From the NCBI RefSeq assembly GCF_051020955.1, contig NW_027476478.1, positions 151,209 to 215,208 of the forward strand: DNA of 64,000 bases, in the 5' to 3' direction. Shown here piece by piece: positions 25,301 to 39,440 of the stretch (position 1 is its first letter; every line of letters begins with the position of its first letter). A program made the translations under genes and the position numbers. A model generated the notes under the pieces. That model had not been told where the DNA came from. It did not search any database and worked only from the letters and a program-made list of their open reading frames with translations. The stretch comes from Megalopta genalis (lineage: Eukaryota > Arthropoda > Insecta > Hymenoptera > Halictidae).

Positions 25301-25860
25301 ATCAGATACATGCGATATAAGTGATATAGCTTCAAATGCAGGGGAAACAAACGAGTTAGCTTCAAATCCATGCAAAACACACGATTTAGCTTCAAATCAA
25401 TGCAATGTAGAACGTTTAGCTTTAAATCCAAGCGAAACAAATGATGTAGCTTCAAACATTTGGGATATAGGTGATATAACTTCAAATGCAGACGAAACAA
25501 ACGAGTTAGCTTCACATCCAAGCGAAACACATGATTTAGCTTCAAATCAATGCGAAGTAGAAGTCTTAGCTTCAAATCGATGCGGAACAAATGATTTTGC
25601 TTCAAATACTTGCGATATAAGTGATATACATTAAACTGCAGGTCAAACAAACGAGTTAGCTTCAAATCCATGCGAAACACATTATTTAGCTGCAAATCAA
25701 TGCGATGTAGAAGGTTTAGCTTCAAATCCATTCCAAACAAATGGTTTAGCTACAAATACTTGCGATGTACGTTATTTAGATTTAACTGCATGCGCAACAA
25801 CCGAGTTAGATTCAAATCCATGCGAAACACATGATTTAGCTTCAAATCTATGCGATGTAA
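22350..25860 (+). repeat. 3.66-kb higher-order repeat, copy 2 (150-bp deletion)
   Basis: Tandem partner of 18690-22349. The offset is 3660 bp up to about 24390 and 3510 bp after it, so exactly one 150-bp pentamer (present at about 20740-20889 in copy 1) has been lost. The join at each end carries the +1 variant gatgtaagaagg (22342 and 25856), which marks the unit boundary. Confidence 0.88.
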
Positions 25861-27014
25861 GAAGGTTTAGCTTCAAATCCATGCGAAACCAATGATTTAG
25901 GTTCAGATACTTGCGATATAAGTGATATAGATTCAAGTGCAGACGAAACAAACGAGATAGCTTCAAATCCATGCGACACAAATGATTTAGTTTCAGACAC
26001 TTGCGATATATGTGATATAGCTTCAAATGCAGACGAAAGAAACAAGCTAGCTTCAAATCCATGCGAATCAAATGATTTATCTTCAAACAGTTGGGATATA
26101 AGTGATATAGCTTCAAATGCGCACGAAGCAAACGAGTCAGCATCAAATCAATGCGAAAGTAGAAGGTTTAGCTTCAAATCCAGGCGAAACAAATGATTTA
26201 GCATCAGGTACTTGCGATATAAATGACATAGCTTCAAATGCAGGGTATACAAACGAATTAGCTTCAAATCCATGCGAAACAAATGATTAAGCTTCAAATC
26301 AATGCGATGTAGAAGGTTTAGGTTCAAATTCATGCGAAACAAATGATTTAGCTTCAAACACTTGGGATATAAGTAATATAGCTTCAAATGCAGACGAAAC
26401 AAACGAGTTAGCTTCAAAACCAAGCGAAACACATGATTTAGCTTCAAATCAATGCGATGTAGAAGGTTTAGCTACAAATCAATGCGACACAAATGATTTA
26501 GGACCAGATACTTGCGATAGAAGTGATATAGCTACAAATGCAGACGAAAGAAACAAGCTAGCTTCAAATCCATGCGAAGCAAATGATTTATCTTCAAACA
26601 CTTGGGATATAAGTACTATAGCTTCAAATGCTGACGAAACAAACGAGATAGCTTCCAATCCAAGCGAAACACATGATTTAGTTTCAAATGAGTGCGATGT
26701 AGAAGGTTTGGCTTCAAATCCAAGCGAAACACATGATTTAGCTTCTAACACTTGGGATATAAGTGATATAGCTTCAAATGCAGGGGAAACAAACGAGTTA
26801 GCTTCAAATCCAAGCGAATCACATGATTTAGCTTCAAATGAGTGCGATGTAGAAGGTTTGGTTTCAAATCCAAGCGAAACACATGATTTAGCTTCAAACA
26901 CTTGGGATATAAGTGACATAGCTTCAAATGCAGGGGAAACAAACGAGGTAGCTTCAAATCCAAGCGAATCACATGATTTAGCTTCAAATCATTGCGATGC
27001 AGAAGGTTTAGCTT

Positions 27015-28222
27015 GAAACCAATGCAATGTGGAAGGTTTAGCTTCAAATCAATGCGACACAAATGACTTAGCATCAGATACATGCGATATAAGTGATATA
27101 GCTTCAAATGCAGGAGAAACAAACGAGTTAGCTTCAAATCCATGCAAAACACATGATTAAGCTTCAAATCGATGCGAAACGAATAGTTTAGCATCAAAAA
27201 CCTGTTTTATACGTGATTCAGCTTGAACTGCATGTGAAACAATGGGGTTAGCTTCAAATTCAAGCGAAACACATTATTCAGCTTCAAATCAATGCGAAGT
27301 AGAAGGCTTAGCTTCAAATCCATGCAAATCAAATGGTTTCGATTCAAACACTTGTGATATACATGATTTAACTTCAACTGCATGCGAAACAAACGAGTTA
27401 GCATAAAATTCAGGAAAAAGACATGATTTAGCTTCAAATCAATGCGGAGTAGAAGGCTTAGCTTCAAATCCATGCGAAACGAATAGTTTAGCATCAAATA
27501 CTTGTTTTATACGTGATTTAGCTTCAAGTGCATGCGAAACAAACGAGTTAGCTTCAAATCCATGCGGAACACATGATTTAGCTGCAAATCAATGCGATGT
27601 GGAAGGTTTAGATTCAAATCAATGCGACACAAATGACTTAGCATCAGATACATGCGATATAAGTGATATAGCTTCAAATGCAGGGGAAACAAACGAGTTA
27701 GCTTCAAATCCATTCAAAACACACGATTTAGCTTCAAATCAATGCGATGTAGAACGTTTAGCTTTAAATCCAAGCGAAACAAATGATGTAGCTTCAAACA
27801 TTTGGGATATAGGTGATATAACTTCAAATGCAGACGAAACAAACGAGTTAGCTTCACATCCAAGCGAAACATATGATTTAGCTTCAAATCAATGCGAAGT
27901 AGAAGTCTTAGCTTCAAATCGATGCGGAACAAATGATTTTGCTTCAAATACTTGCGATATAAGTGATATACATTCAACTGCAGGTCAAACAAACGAGTTA
28001 GCTTCAAATCCATGCGAAACACATTATTTAGCTGCAAATCAATGCGATGTAGAAGGTTTAGCTTCAAATCCATTCCAAACAAATGGTTTAGCTACAAATA
28101 CTTGCGATGTACGTTATTTAGATTCAACTGCATGCGGAACAACCGAGTTAGATTCAAATCCATGCGAAACACATGATTTAGCTTCAAATATATGCGATGT
28201 AAGAAGGTTTAGCTTCAAATCC
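27015..28222 (+). repeat. 1.36-kb module, third copy (short form)
   Basis: This is one of four copies of a module, the others being about 21010-22370, 24520-25880 and 32057-33430. The offset to the second copy is 2492 bp at first and 2342 bp later, so this copy lacks one 150-bp pentamer near 27525. The module contains the rare monomers ending in gatatacatgattt and the gttttatacgtgattt variant. Confidence 0.8.
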
Positions 28223-29118
28223 ATGCGAAACCAATGATTTAGGTTCAGATACTTGCGATATAAGTGATATAGATTCAAATGCAGACGAAACAAACGAGAT
28301 AGCTTCAAATCCATGCGACACAAATGATTTAGTTTCAGACACTTGCGATATATGTGATATAGCTTCAAATGCAGACGAAAGAAACAAGCTAGCTTCAAAT
28401 CCATGCGAATCAAATGATTTATCTTCAAACAGTTGGGATATAAGTGATATAGCTTCAAATGCGCACGAAGCAAACGAGTCAGCTTCAAATCAATGCGAAA
28501 GTAGAAGGTTTAGCTTCAAATCCAGGCGAAACAAATGATTTAGCATCAGATACTTGCGATATAAATGACATAGCTTCAAATGCAGGGGATACAAACGAAT
28601 TAGCTTCAAATCCATGCGAAACAAATGATTAAGCTTCAAATCAATGCGATGTAGAAGGTTTAGGTTCAAATTCATGCGAAACAAATGATTTATCTTCAAA
28701 CACTTGGGATATAAGTGATATAGCTTCAAATGCAGACGAAACAAACGAGTTAGCTTCACAACCAAGCGAAACACATGATTTAGCTTCAAATGAGTGCGAT
28801 GTAGAAGGTTTGGCTTCAAATCCAAGCGAAACACATGATTTAGCTTCTAACACTTGGGATATAAGTGATATAGCTTCAAATGCAGGGGAAACAAACGAGT
28901 TAGCTTCAAATCCAAGCGAATCACATGATTTAGCTTCAAATGAGTGCGATGTAGAAGGTTTGGTTTCAAATCCAAGCGAAACACATGATTTAGCTTCAAA
29001 CACTTGGGATATAAGTGATATAGCTTCAAATGCAGGGGAAACAAACGAGGTAGCTTCAAATCCAAGCGAATCACATGATTTAGCTTCAAATCATTGCGAT
29101 GCAGAAGGTTTAGCTTGA
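28044..29118 (+). repeat. 1.07-kb module, copy 1
   Basis: This repeats at 30985-32059 at an offset of 2941 bp. It carries a distinctive run of monomers with ccaagcgaatcacatg and gagtgcgatgtag between about 28790 and 29110. A further partial copy lies at about 26690-27015. Confidence 0.8.
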
Positions 29119-29804
29119 AACCAATGCAATGTGGAAGGTTTAGCTTCAAATCAATGCGACACAAATGACTTAGCATCAGATACATGCGATATAAGTGATA
29201 TAGCTTCAAATGCAGGGGAAACAAACGAGTTAGCTTCAAATCCATGCAAAACACACGATTTAGCTTCAAATCAATGCGATGTAGAACGTTTAGCTTTAAA
29301 TCCAAGCGAAACAAATGATGTAGCTTCAAACATTTGGGATATAGGTGATATAACTTCAAATGCAGACGAAACAAACGAGTTAGCTTCACATCCAAGCGAA
29401 ACAAATGATTTAGCATCAGATACTTGCGATATAAATGACATAGCTTCAAATGCAGGGGATACAAACGAATTAGCTTCAAATCCATGCGAAACAAATGATT
29501 AAGCGTCAAATCAATGCGATGAAGAAGGTTTAGGTTCAAATTCAGGCGAAACAAATGATTTAGCTTCACACACTTGGGATATAAGTGATATAGCTACAAA
29601 TGCAGACGAAACAAACGAGTTAGCTTCACATCCAAGCGAAACACATGATTTAGCTTCAAATCAATTCGAAGTAGAAGGCTTAGCTTCAAATCGATGCGGA
29701 ACAAATGATTTTGCTTCAAATACTTGCGATATAAGTGATATAGATTCCACTGCAGGCCAAACAAACGAGTTAGCTTCAAATCCATGCGAAATAAATGAGT
29801 TAGC

Positions 29805-31000
29805 ATCAGATACTTGCGATAGAAGTGATATAGCTACAACTGCAGGAGAAACCAACTAGTTAGCTCCAAATCCATGCGAAACGAATGATTTAGCTCCAAA
29901 TCAATGCGTAGTAGACGGCTTAGCACCAAATCCATACGACACAAATGATTTAGCTTCAGATACTTGCGATATATGTGATATAGCTTCAAATGCAGACGAA
30001 AGAAACAAGCTAGCTTCAAATCCATGCGAATGAAATGATTTATCTTCAAACAGTAGGGATATAAGTGATATAGCTTCAAATGCGCACGAAGCAAACGAGT
30101 CAGCTTCAAATCAATGCGAAAGTAGAAGGTTCAGCTTCAAATCCAGGCGAAACAAATGATTTAGCATCCGATACTTGCGATATAAGTGATATAGCTTCAA
30201 ATGCAGGGGAAATAAACGAGTTAGCCTGAAAACCATGCAAAACACGTGATTAAGCATCAAATCAATGCTGTGTGGAAGGTTTAGATTCAAGTCCATGCGA
30301 AACAAATGATTTAGCTTCAAACAATGGGATATAAGTGATATAGCTTCAAATGCAGGCGAAACAAACGAGTAAGATACAAATCCATGCGAAACACATAATT
30401 TAGCTGCAAATCAATGCGATGTAGAAGGTATAGCTTCAAGTCAAAGCGAAACACATGATTCAGCACATGAACTTGCGATATAAGTGATATAGCTTCAAAT
30501 GCAGACGAAAAAAACGAATTAGCTTCAAATCCATGCGAAACACATGATATAGCTGCAAATCAAAGCGATGTTGAAAGTTTAGCTTCAAATCCATGCGAAA
30601 CAAATGATTTAGCTTCAGATACTAGCGATATATGTGATATTGCTTCAAGTGCAGACGAAACAAACGAGTTAGCTTCAAATCCATGCGGAACACATGATTT
30701 AGCTTAAAATTCATACGATTTAGATGGTTTAGCTTCAAATCCATGCGGAACAAATGATAGAGCTGCAAACACTTGGGATATGGGTGATATAGCTTCAGCT
30801 GCATGCGAAACAAACGAGTTAGCTTCAAGTCCATGCGATGTAGAAGGTTTAGCTTCAAGTCCATGCGAAACAAATGATTTAGCTTCAAATACTTGGGATA
30901 TAAGTGATATAGCTTCAAATGCAGACGAAACAAACAAGTTAGCTTCAAATCCATGCGAAACACATGATTAAACTGAAAATCAATGCGATGTAGAAGGTTT
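29805..31000 (+). repeat. 1.2-kb module, copy 1
   Basis: This recurs at about 36290-37485, an offset of 6484 bp. Diagnostic features are caatgcgtagtagacggc, a shortened monomer cttcaaacaatgggatat near 30320 that shifts register, and acatgaacttgcgatataag near 30465. Both copies end where different downstream modules begin. Confidence 0.78.
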
Positions 31001-32059
31001 AGCTTCAAATCCATTCCAAACAAATGGTTTAGCTACAAATACTTGCGATGTACGTTATTTAGATTCAACTGCATGCGCAACAACCGAGTTAGATTCAAAT
31101 CCATGCGAAACACATGATTTAGCTTCAAATATATGCGATGTAAGAAGGTTTAGCTTCAAATCCATGCGAAACCAATGATTTAGGTTCAGATACTTGCGAT
31201 ATAAGTGATATAGATTCAAATGCAGACGAAACAAACGAGATAGCTTCAAATCCATGCGACACAAATGATTTAGTTTCAGACACTTGCGATATATGTGATA
31301 TAGCTTCAAATGCAGACGAAAGAAACAAGCTAGCTTCAAATCCATGCGAATCAAATGATTTATCTTCAAACAGTTGGGATATAAGTGATATAGCTTCAAA
31401 TGCGCACGAAGCAAACGAGTCAGCTTCAAATAAATGCGAAAGTAGAAGGTTTAGCTTCAAATCCAGGCGAAACAAATGATTTAGCATCAGATACTTGCGA
31501 TATAAATGACATAGCTTCAAATGCAGGGGATACAAACGAATTAGCTTCAAATCCATGCGAAACAAATGATTAAGCTTCAAATCAATGCGATGTAGAAGGT
31601 TTAGGTTCAAATTCATGCGAAACAAATGATTTATCTTCAAACACTTGGGATATAAATGATATAGCTTCAAATGCAGACGAAACAAACGAGTTAGCTTCAC
31701 AACCAAGCGAAACACATGATTTAGCTTCAAATGAGTGCGATGTAGAAGGTTTGGCTTCAAATCCAAGCGAAACACATGATTTAGCTTCTAACACTTGGGA
31801 TATAAGTGATATAGCTTCAAATGCAGGGGAAACAAACGAGTTAGCTTCAAATCCAAGCGAATCACATGATTCAGCTTCAAATGAGTGCGATGTAGAAGGT
31901 TTGGTTTCAAATCCAAGCGAAACACATGGTTTAGCTTCAAACACTTGGGATATAAGTGATATAGCTTCAAATGCAGGGGAAACAAACGAGGTAGCTTCAA
32001 ATCCAAGCGAATCACATGATTTAGCTTCAAATCATTGCGATGCAGAAGGTTTAGCTTGA
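30985..32059 (+). repeat. 1.07-kb module, copy 2
   Basis: Partner of 28044-29118, differing at few sites (for example acatgattcagc near 31864 and acatggtttagc near 31923). It starts immediately after the end of the module shared with 36290-37485, so the join near 31000 is a recombination or copying breakpoint. Confidence 0.8.
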
Positions 32060-33430
32060 AACCAATGCAATGTGGAAGGTTTAGCTTCAAATCAATGCGA
32101 CACAAATGACTTAGCATCAGATACATGCGATACAAGTGATATAGCTTCAAATGCAGGAGAAACAAACGAGTTAGCTTCAAATCCATGCAAAACACATGAT
32201 TAAGCTTCAAATCGATGCGAAACGAATAGTTTAGCATCAAAAACCTGTTTTATACGTGATTCAGCTTGAACTGCATGTGAAACAATGGGGTTAGCTTCAA
32301 ATTCAAGCGAAACACATTATTCAGCTTCAAATCAATGCGAAGTAGAAGGCTTAGCTTCAAATCCATGCAAATCAAATGGTTTCGATTCAAACACTTGTCA
32401 TATACAAGATTTAACTTCAACTGCATGCGAAACAAACGAGTTAGCATCAAATTCAGGCAAAAGACATGATTTAGCTTCAAATCAATGCGGAGTAGAAGGC
32501 TTAGCTTCAAATCCATGCGAAACGAATAGTTTAGCATCAAATACTTGTTTTATACGTGATTTAGCTTCAACTGTATGCGAAACAAACTAATTAGATTCAA
32601 AATCAACAGAAACACATGATTTAACTTCAAATCAATGCGAAGAAGAAGGCGTAGCTTCAAATCCATGCCAATCAAATGGTTTCGCTTCAAATACTTGTGA
32701 TATACATGATTTAGCTTCAACTGCATGCGAAACAAACGAGTTAGCTTCAAATCCATGCGGAACACATGATTTAGCTGCAAATCAATGCGATGTGGAAGGT
32801 TTAGATTCAAATCAATGCGACACAAATGACTTAGCATCAGATACATGCGATATAAGTGATATAGCTTCAAATGCAGGGGAAACAAACGAGTTAGCTTCAA
32901 ATCCATGCAAAACACACGATTTAGCTTCAAATCAATGCGATGTAGAACGTTTAGCTTTAAATCCAAGCGAAACAAATGATGTAGCTTCAAACATTTGGGA
33001 TATAGGTGATATAACTTCAAATGCAGACGAAACAAACGAGTTAGCTTCACATCCAAGCGAAACACATGATTCAGCTTCAAATCAATGCGAAGTAGAAGTC
33101 TTAGCTTCATATCGATGCGGAACAAATGATTTTGCTTCAAATACTTGCGATATAAGTGATATACATTCAACTGCAGGTCGAACAAACGAGTTAGCTTCAA
33201 ATCCATGCGAAACACATTATTTAGCTGCAAATCAATGCGATGTAGAAGGTTTAGCTTCAAATCCATTCCAAACAAATGGTTTAGCTACAAATACTTGCGA
33301 TGTACGTTATTTAGATTTAACTGCATGCGCAACAACCGAGTTAGATTCAAATCCATGCGAAACACATGATTTAGCTTCAAATCTATGCGATGTAAGAAGG
33401 TTTAGCTTCAAATCCATGCGAAACCAATGA
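32057..33430 (+). repeat. 1.36-kb module, fourth copy
   Basis: This matches 24520-25880 at a constant offset of about 7535 bp, including the 150-bp pentamer that the copy at 27015 lacks. It differs by scattered substitutions, including loss of one stop-creating variant near 32449 (gcatcaaattcagg instead of gcataaaattcagg). Confidence 0.8.
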
Positions 33431-34599
33431 TTTAGGTTCAGATACTTGCGATATACGTGATATAGATTCAAATGCAGACGAAACAAACGAGACAGATTCA
33501 AATCCATGCGACACAAATGATTTAGTTTCAGACACTTGCGATATATGTGATATAGCTTCAAATGCAGACGAAAGAAACAAGCTAGTTTCAAATCCATGCG
33601 AATCAAATGATTTATCTTCAAACAGTTGGGATATAAGTGATATAGCTTCAAATGCGCACGAAGCAAACGAGTCAGCTTCAAATCAATGCGAAAGTAGAAG
33701 GTTTAGCTTCAAATCCAGGCGAAACAAATGATTTAGCATCAGATACTTGCGATATAAATGACATAGCTTCAAATGCAGGGTATACAAACGAATTAGCTTC
33801 AAATCCATGCGAAACAAATGATTAAGCTTCAAATCAATGCGATGAAGAAGGTTTAGGTTCAAATTCAGGCGAAACAAATGATTTAGCTTCAAACACTTGG
33901 GATATAAGTGATATAGCTACAAATGCAGACGAAACAAACGAGTTAGCTTCACATCCAAGCGAAACACATGATTTAGCTTCAAATCAATTCGAAGTAGAAC
34001 GCTTAGCTTCAAATCGATGCGGAACAAATGATTTTGCTTCAAATACTTGCGATATAAGTGATATAGATTCCACTGCAGGCCAAACAAACGAGTTAGCTTC
34101 AAATCCATGCGAAATAAATGAGTTAGCATCAGATACTTGCGATATAAGTGATATAGCTTCAAATGCAGGGGAAACAAACGAGTTAGCTTCTAATGCATGC
34201 AAAACACATGATTTAGCTTCAAATCAATGCGATGTAGATCGTTTAGCTTTAAATCCAAGCGAAACAAATGATGTAGCTTCACACATTTGGGATATAAGTG
34301 ATATAGCTTCAAATGCAGACGAAACAAACGAGCTAGCTTCACATCCAAGCGAAACAAATGATTTAGCTTCAAATCAATTCGAAGTAGAAGGCTTAGCTTC
34401 ATATCGATGCGGAACAAATGATTTTGCTTAAAATACTTGCGATATAAGTGATATAGATTCAACTGCAGGCCAAACAAACGAGTTAGCTTCAAATCCATGC
34501 GAAACAAATGATTTAGCTTCAAACACTTGGGATATAAGTGATATAGCTTCAAATGCAGACGAAACAAACGAGTTAGCTTCAAATCCATGCGAAACACAT

Positions 34600-35580
34600 G
34601 ATTAAACTGAAAATAAATGCGATGTAGAAGGTTTAGCTTCAAAGCCATGCGAAACAAGTGATTTAGCTTCGGATACTTGCGATATAAGTGATATAGCATC
34701 AAATGCAGGCGAAACGAACGAGTTAGCTGCAAATCCTTGCGAAACACATGATATAGCTGCAAATCAAAGCGATGTTGAAGGTTTAGCTTCAAATCCATGC
34801 GAAACAAATGATTTAGCTTCAGATACTAGCGATATATGTGATATTGCTTCAAGTGCAGACGAAACAAACAAGTTAGCTTCAAATCCATGCGGAACACATG
34901 ATTTAGCTTAAAATTCATGCGATTTAGATGGTTTAGCTTCAAATCCATGCGAAACAAATGATAGAGCTGCAAACACTTGGGATATGGGTGATATAGCTTC
35001 AGCTGCATGCGAAACAAACGAGTTAGCTTCAAGTCCATGCGATGGCGAAGATTTAGCTTCAAATCCATGCGAAACAAATGATTTAGCTTCAAATACTAGG
35101 GATATAAGTGATATAGCTTCAAATACAGACGAAACAAACAAGTTAGCTTCAAATCCACGCGAAACACATGATTAAACTGAAAATCAATGCGATGTAGAAG
35201 GTTTAGCTTCAAATCCGTGCGAAACAAATGATTTAGCTTCAGATACTTACGATATAAGTGATATAGCATCAAATGCTGGCGAAACGAACGAGTTAGCTGC
35301 AAATCCATGCGAAACACATGATTTAGCTTCAAATCTATGCGATGTAGATGGTTTAGCTTCAAATTCATGCGAAACCAATGATTTAGGTTCAAATACTTGC
35401 GATATAAGTGATATAGATTCAAATGCAGACGAAACAAACGAGATAACTTCAAATCCATGCGACACAAATGATTTAGTTTCAGATACTTGCGATATAAGTG
35501 ATATACCTCCAAATGCAGACGAAACAAACGAGTTAGCTTCAAATCCATGCGAAACAAATGATTTAGCTTCAAACACTTGG
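34600..35580 (+). repeat. 0.98-kb distant match to 18.8-19.8 kb
   Basis: The stretch matches about 18814-19794 at a constant offset of 15786 bp, including the gattaaactgaaaat stop-bearing monomer, the gatatgggtgatatagc monomer and the cttaaaattcatgcg monomer. The two are separated by unrelated modules, so simple tandem duplication does not explain them. Confidence 0.75.
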
Positions 35581-36289
35581 GATATAAGTGATATAGCTTC
35601 AAATGCAGGGGAAACACATCATTTAGATGCAAATCAATGCGAAGTAGAAGGCTTAGCTTCAAATCAATGCGACACAAATGATTTAGGTCCAGATACTTGC
35701 GATAGAAGTGATATATCTACAAATGCAGACGAAAGAAACAAGCTAGCTTCAAATCCATGCGAAGCAAATGATTTATCTTCAAATCATTGCGATGCAGAAG
35801 GTTTATCTTGAAACCAATGCAATGTGGAAGGTTTAGCTTTAAATCAATGCGACACAAATGACTTAGCATCAGATACATGCGATATAAGTGATATAGCTTC
35901 AAATGCATGAGAAACAAACGAGTTAGCTTCAAATCCATGCAAAACACATGATTAAGCTTCAAATCGATGCGAAACGAATAGTTTAGCATCAAATACTTGT
36001 TTTATACGTGATTTAGCTTCAACTGCATGCGAAACAAACTAATTAGATTCAAAAATCAACAGAAACACATGATTTAGCTTCAAATCAATGCGAAGAAGAA
36101 GGCGTAGCTTCAAATCCATGCCAATCAAATGGTTTCGCTTCAAATACTTGTGATATACATGATTTAGCTTCAACTGCATGCGAAACAAACGAGTTAGCTT
36201 CAAATCCATGCGGAACACATGATTTAGCTGCAAATCAATGCGAAGAAGAAGGTTTAGCTTCAAATCAATGTGACACAAATGATTTAGGA

Positions 36290-37485
36290 CCAGATACTTG
36301 CGATAGAAGTGATATAGCTACAACTGCAGGAGAAACCAACTAGTTAGCTCCAAATCCATGCGAAACGAATGATTTAGCTCCAAATCAATGCGTAGTAGAC
36401 GGCTTAGCTCCAAATCCATACGACACAAATGATTTAGCTTCAGATACTTGCGATATATGTGATATAGCTTCAAATGCAGACAAAAGAAACAAGCTAGCTT
36501 CAAATCCACGCGAATGAAATGATTTATCTTCAAACAGTTGGGATATAAGTGATATAGCTTCAAATGCGCACGAAGCAAACGAGTCAGCTTCAAATCAATG
36601 CGAAAGTAGAAGGTTTAGCTTCAAATCCAGGCGAAACAAATGATTTAGCATCCGATACTTGCGATATAAGTGATATAGCTTCAAATGCAGGGGAAATAAA
36701 CGAGTTAGCCTGAAAACCATGCAAAACACGTGATTAAGCATCAAATCAATGCTGTGTGGAAGGTTTAGATTCAAGTCCATGCGAAACAAATGATTTAGCT
36801 TCAAACAATGGGATATAAGTGATATAGCTTCAAATGCAGGCGAAACAAACGAGTAAGATACAAATCCATGCGAAACACATAATTTAGCTGAAAATCAATG
36901 CGATGTAGAATGTATAGCTTCAAGTCAAAGCGAAACACATGATTCAGCACATGAACTTGCGATATAAGTGATATAGCTTCAAATGCAGACGAAAAAAACG
37001 AATTAGCTTCAAATCCATGCGAAACACATGATATAGCTGCAAATCAAAGCGATGTTGAAAGTTTAGCTTCAAATCCATGCGAAACAAATGATTTAGCTTC
37101 AGATACTAGCGATATATGTGATATTGCTTCAAGTGCAGACGAAACAAACGAGTTAGCTTCAAATCCATGCGGAACACATGATTTAGCTTAAAATTCATGC
37201 GATTTAGATGGTTTAGCTTCAAATCCATGCGGAACAAATGATAGAGCTGCAAACACTTGGGATATGGGTGAAATAGCTTCAGCTGCATGCGAAACAAACG
37301 AGTTAGCTTCAAGTCCATGCGATGTAGAAGGTTTAGCTTCAAATCCATGCGAAACAAATGATTTAGCTTCAAATACTTGGGATATAAGTGATATAGCTTC
37401 AAATGCAGACGAAACAAACAAGTTAGCTTCAAATCCATGCGAAACACATGATTAAACTGAAAATCAATGCGATGTAGAAGGTTTA
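36290..37485 (+). repeat. 1.2-kb module, copy 2
   Basis: Second copy of the module at 29805-31000, with the same register-shifting monomer near 36805. Downstream it continues into aaatccgtgcgaaac monomers, whereas the first copy continues into aaatccattccaaac monomers. Confidence 0.78.
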
Positions 37486-39000
37486 GCTTCAAATCCGTGC
37501 GAAACAAATGATTTAGCTTCAGATACTTACGATATAAGTGATATAGCATCAAATGCAGGCGAAACGAACGAGTTAGCTGCAAATCCATGCGAAACACATG
37601 ATTTAGCTTCAAATCTATGGGAAGTAGAAGGTTTAGCTACAAATCCATGCGAAACCAATGATTTAGGTTCAGAAACTTGCGATATAAGTGATATACCTCC
37701 AAATGCAGACGAAACAAACGAGTTAGCTTCTAATCCATGCGAAACAAATGATTTAGCTTCAAACACTTGGGATATAAGTGATATAGCTACAAATGCAGAC
37801 GAAACAAACGAGTTAGCTTCACATCAAAGCGAAACACATGATTTAGCTTCAAATCAATACGATGTAGATGGTTTAGCTACAAATCCATGCGAAACAAATG
37901 ATTTAGAATCAAACACTCGGGATATAAGTGATATAGCTGCAAATGCATACGAAACGAACGAATTAGCTTCAAATCCATGCAAAACACATGATTTAGCTTC
38001 AAATCAATGCGATGTAGAAGGTTTAGCTTCAAATCCATTCCAAACAAATGGTTTAGCTACAAATACTTGCGATGTACGTTATTTAGATTCAACTGCATGC
38101 GCAACAACCGAGTTAGATTCAAATCCATGCGAAACACATGATTTAGCTTCAAATCTTTGCAATATAAGAAGGTGTAGCTTCAAATCCATGCGAAACCAAT
38201 GATTTAGGTTCAGATACTTGCGATATAAGTGATATAGATTCAAATGCAGACGAAACAAACGAGATAGCTTCAAATCCATGCGACACAAATGATTTAGTTT
38301 CAGATACTTGCGATATATGTGATATAGCTTCAAATGCAGACGAAAGAAACAAGCTAGCTTCAAATCCATGCGAATCAAATGATTTATCTTCAAACAGTTG
38401 GGATATAAGTGATATAGCTTCAAATGCGCACGAAGCAAACGAGTCAGCTTCAAATCAATGCGAAAGTAGAAGGTTTAGCTTCAAATCCAGGCGAAACAAA
38501 TGATTTAGCATCAGATACTTGCGATATAAATGACATAGCTTCAAATGCAGGGGATAAAAACGAATTAGCTTCAAATCCATGCGAAACAAATCATTTAGCT
38601 TCAAACACTTGGGATATAAGTGATATAGCTTCAAATGCAGCGGAAAAAACGAGTTAGCTTCACATCCAAGCGAAACACATGATTTAGCTTCAAATCAATT
38701 CGAAGTAGAAGGCTTAGCTTCAAATCGATGCGGAACAAATGATTTTGCTTCAAATACTTGCAATATAAGTGATATAGATTCCACTGCAGGCCAAACAAAC
38801 GAGTTAGCTTCAAATCCATGCGAAATAAATGAGTTAGCATCAGATACTTGCGATATAAGTGATATAGCTTCAAATGCAGGGGAAACAAACGAGTTAGCTT
38901 CAAATGCATGCAAAACACATGATTTAGCTTCAAATCAATGCGATGTAGATCGTTTAGCTTAAAATCCAAGAGAAACAAATGATGTAGCTTCACACATTTG

Positions 39001-39440
39001 GGATATAAGTGATATAGCTTCAAATGCAAGGGAAACAAACGAGTTAGCTTCAAATCCATGCAAAACACATGATTTAACATCAAATCAATGCGATATAGAA
39101 GGTTTGGCTTCAAATCCATGCGAAACAAATGATTTAGCTTCAGATACTTGCGATATAAGTGATATAGCATCAAATGCAGGCGAAACGAACGAGTTAGCTG
39201 CAAATCCATGCGAAACACATGATATAGCTGCAAATCAAAGCGATGTTGAAGGTTTAGCTTCAAATCCATGCTAAATAAATGAGTTAGCATCAGATACTTG
39301 CGATATAAGTGATATAGCTTCAAATGCAAGGGAAACAAACGAGTTAGCTTCAAATCCATGCAAAACACATGATTTAACATCAAATCAATGCGATATAGAA
39401 GGTTTGGCTTCAAATCCATGCGAAACAAATGATTTAGCTT
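39001..39440 (+). repeat. 300-bp repeat (two pentamers)
   Basis: About 39001-39140 and 39301-39440 are the same sequence, including the uncommon variants aatgcaagggaaac, gatttaacatcaaatc and gaaggtttggcttc. The 300-bp spacing equals two pentamers. The first copy is followed by cttgcgatataagtg and the second by ctagcgatatatgtg. Confidence 0.72.
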
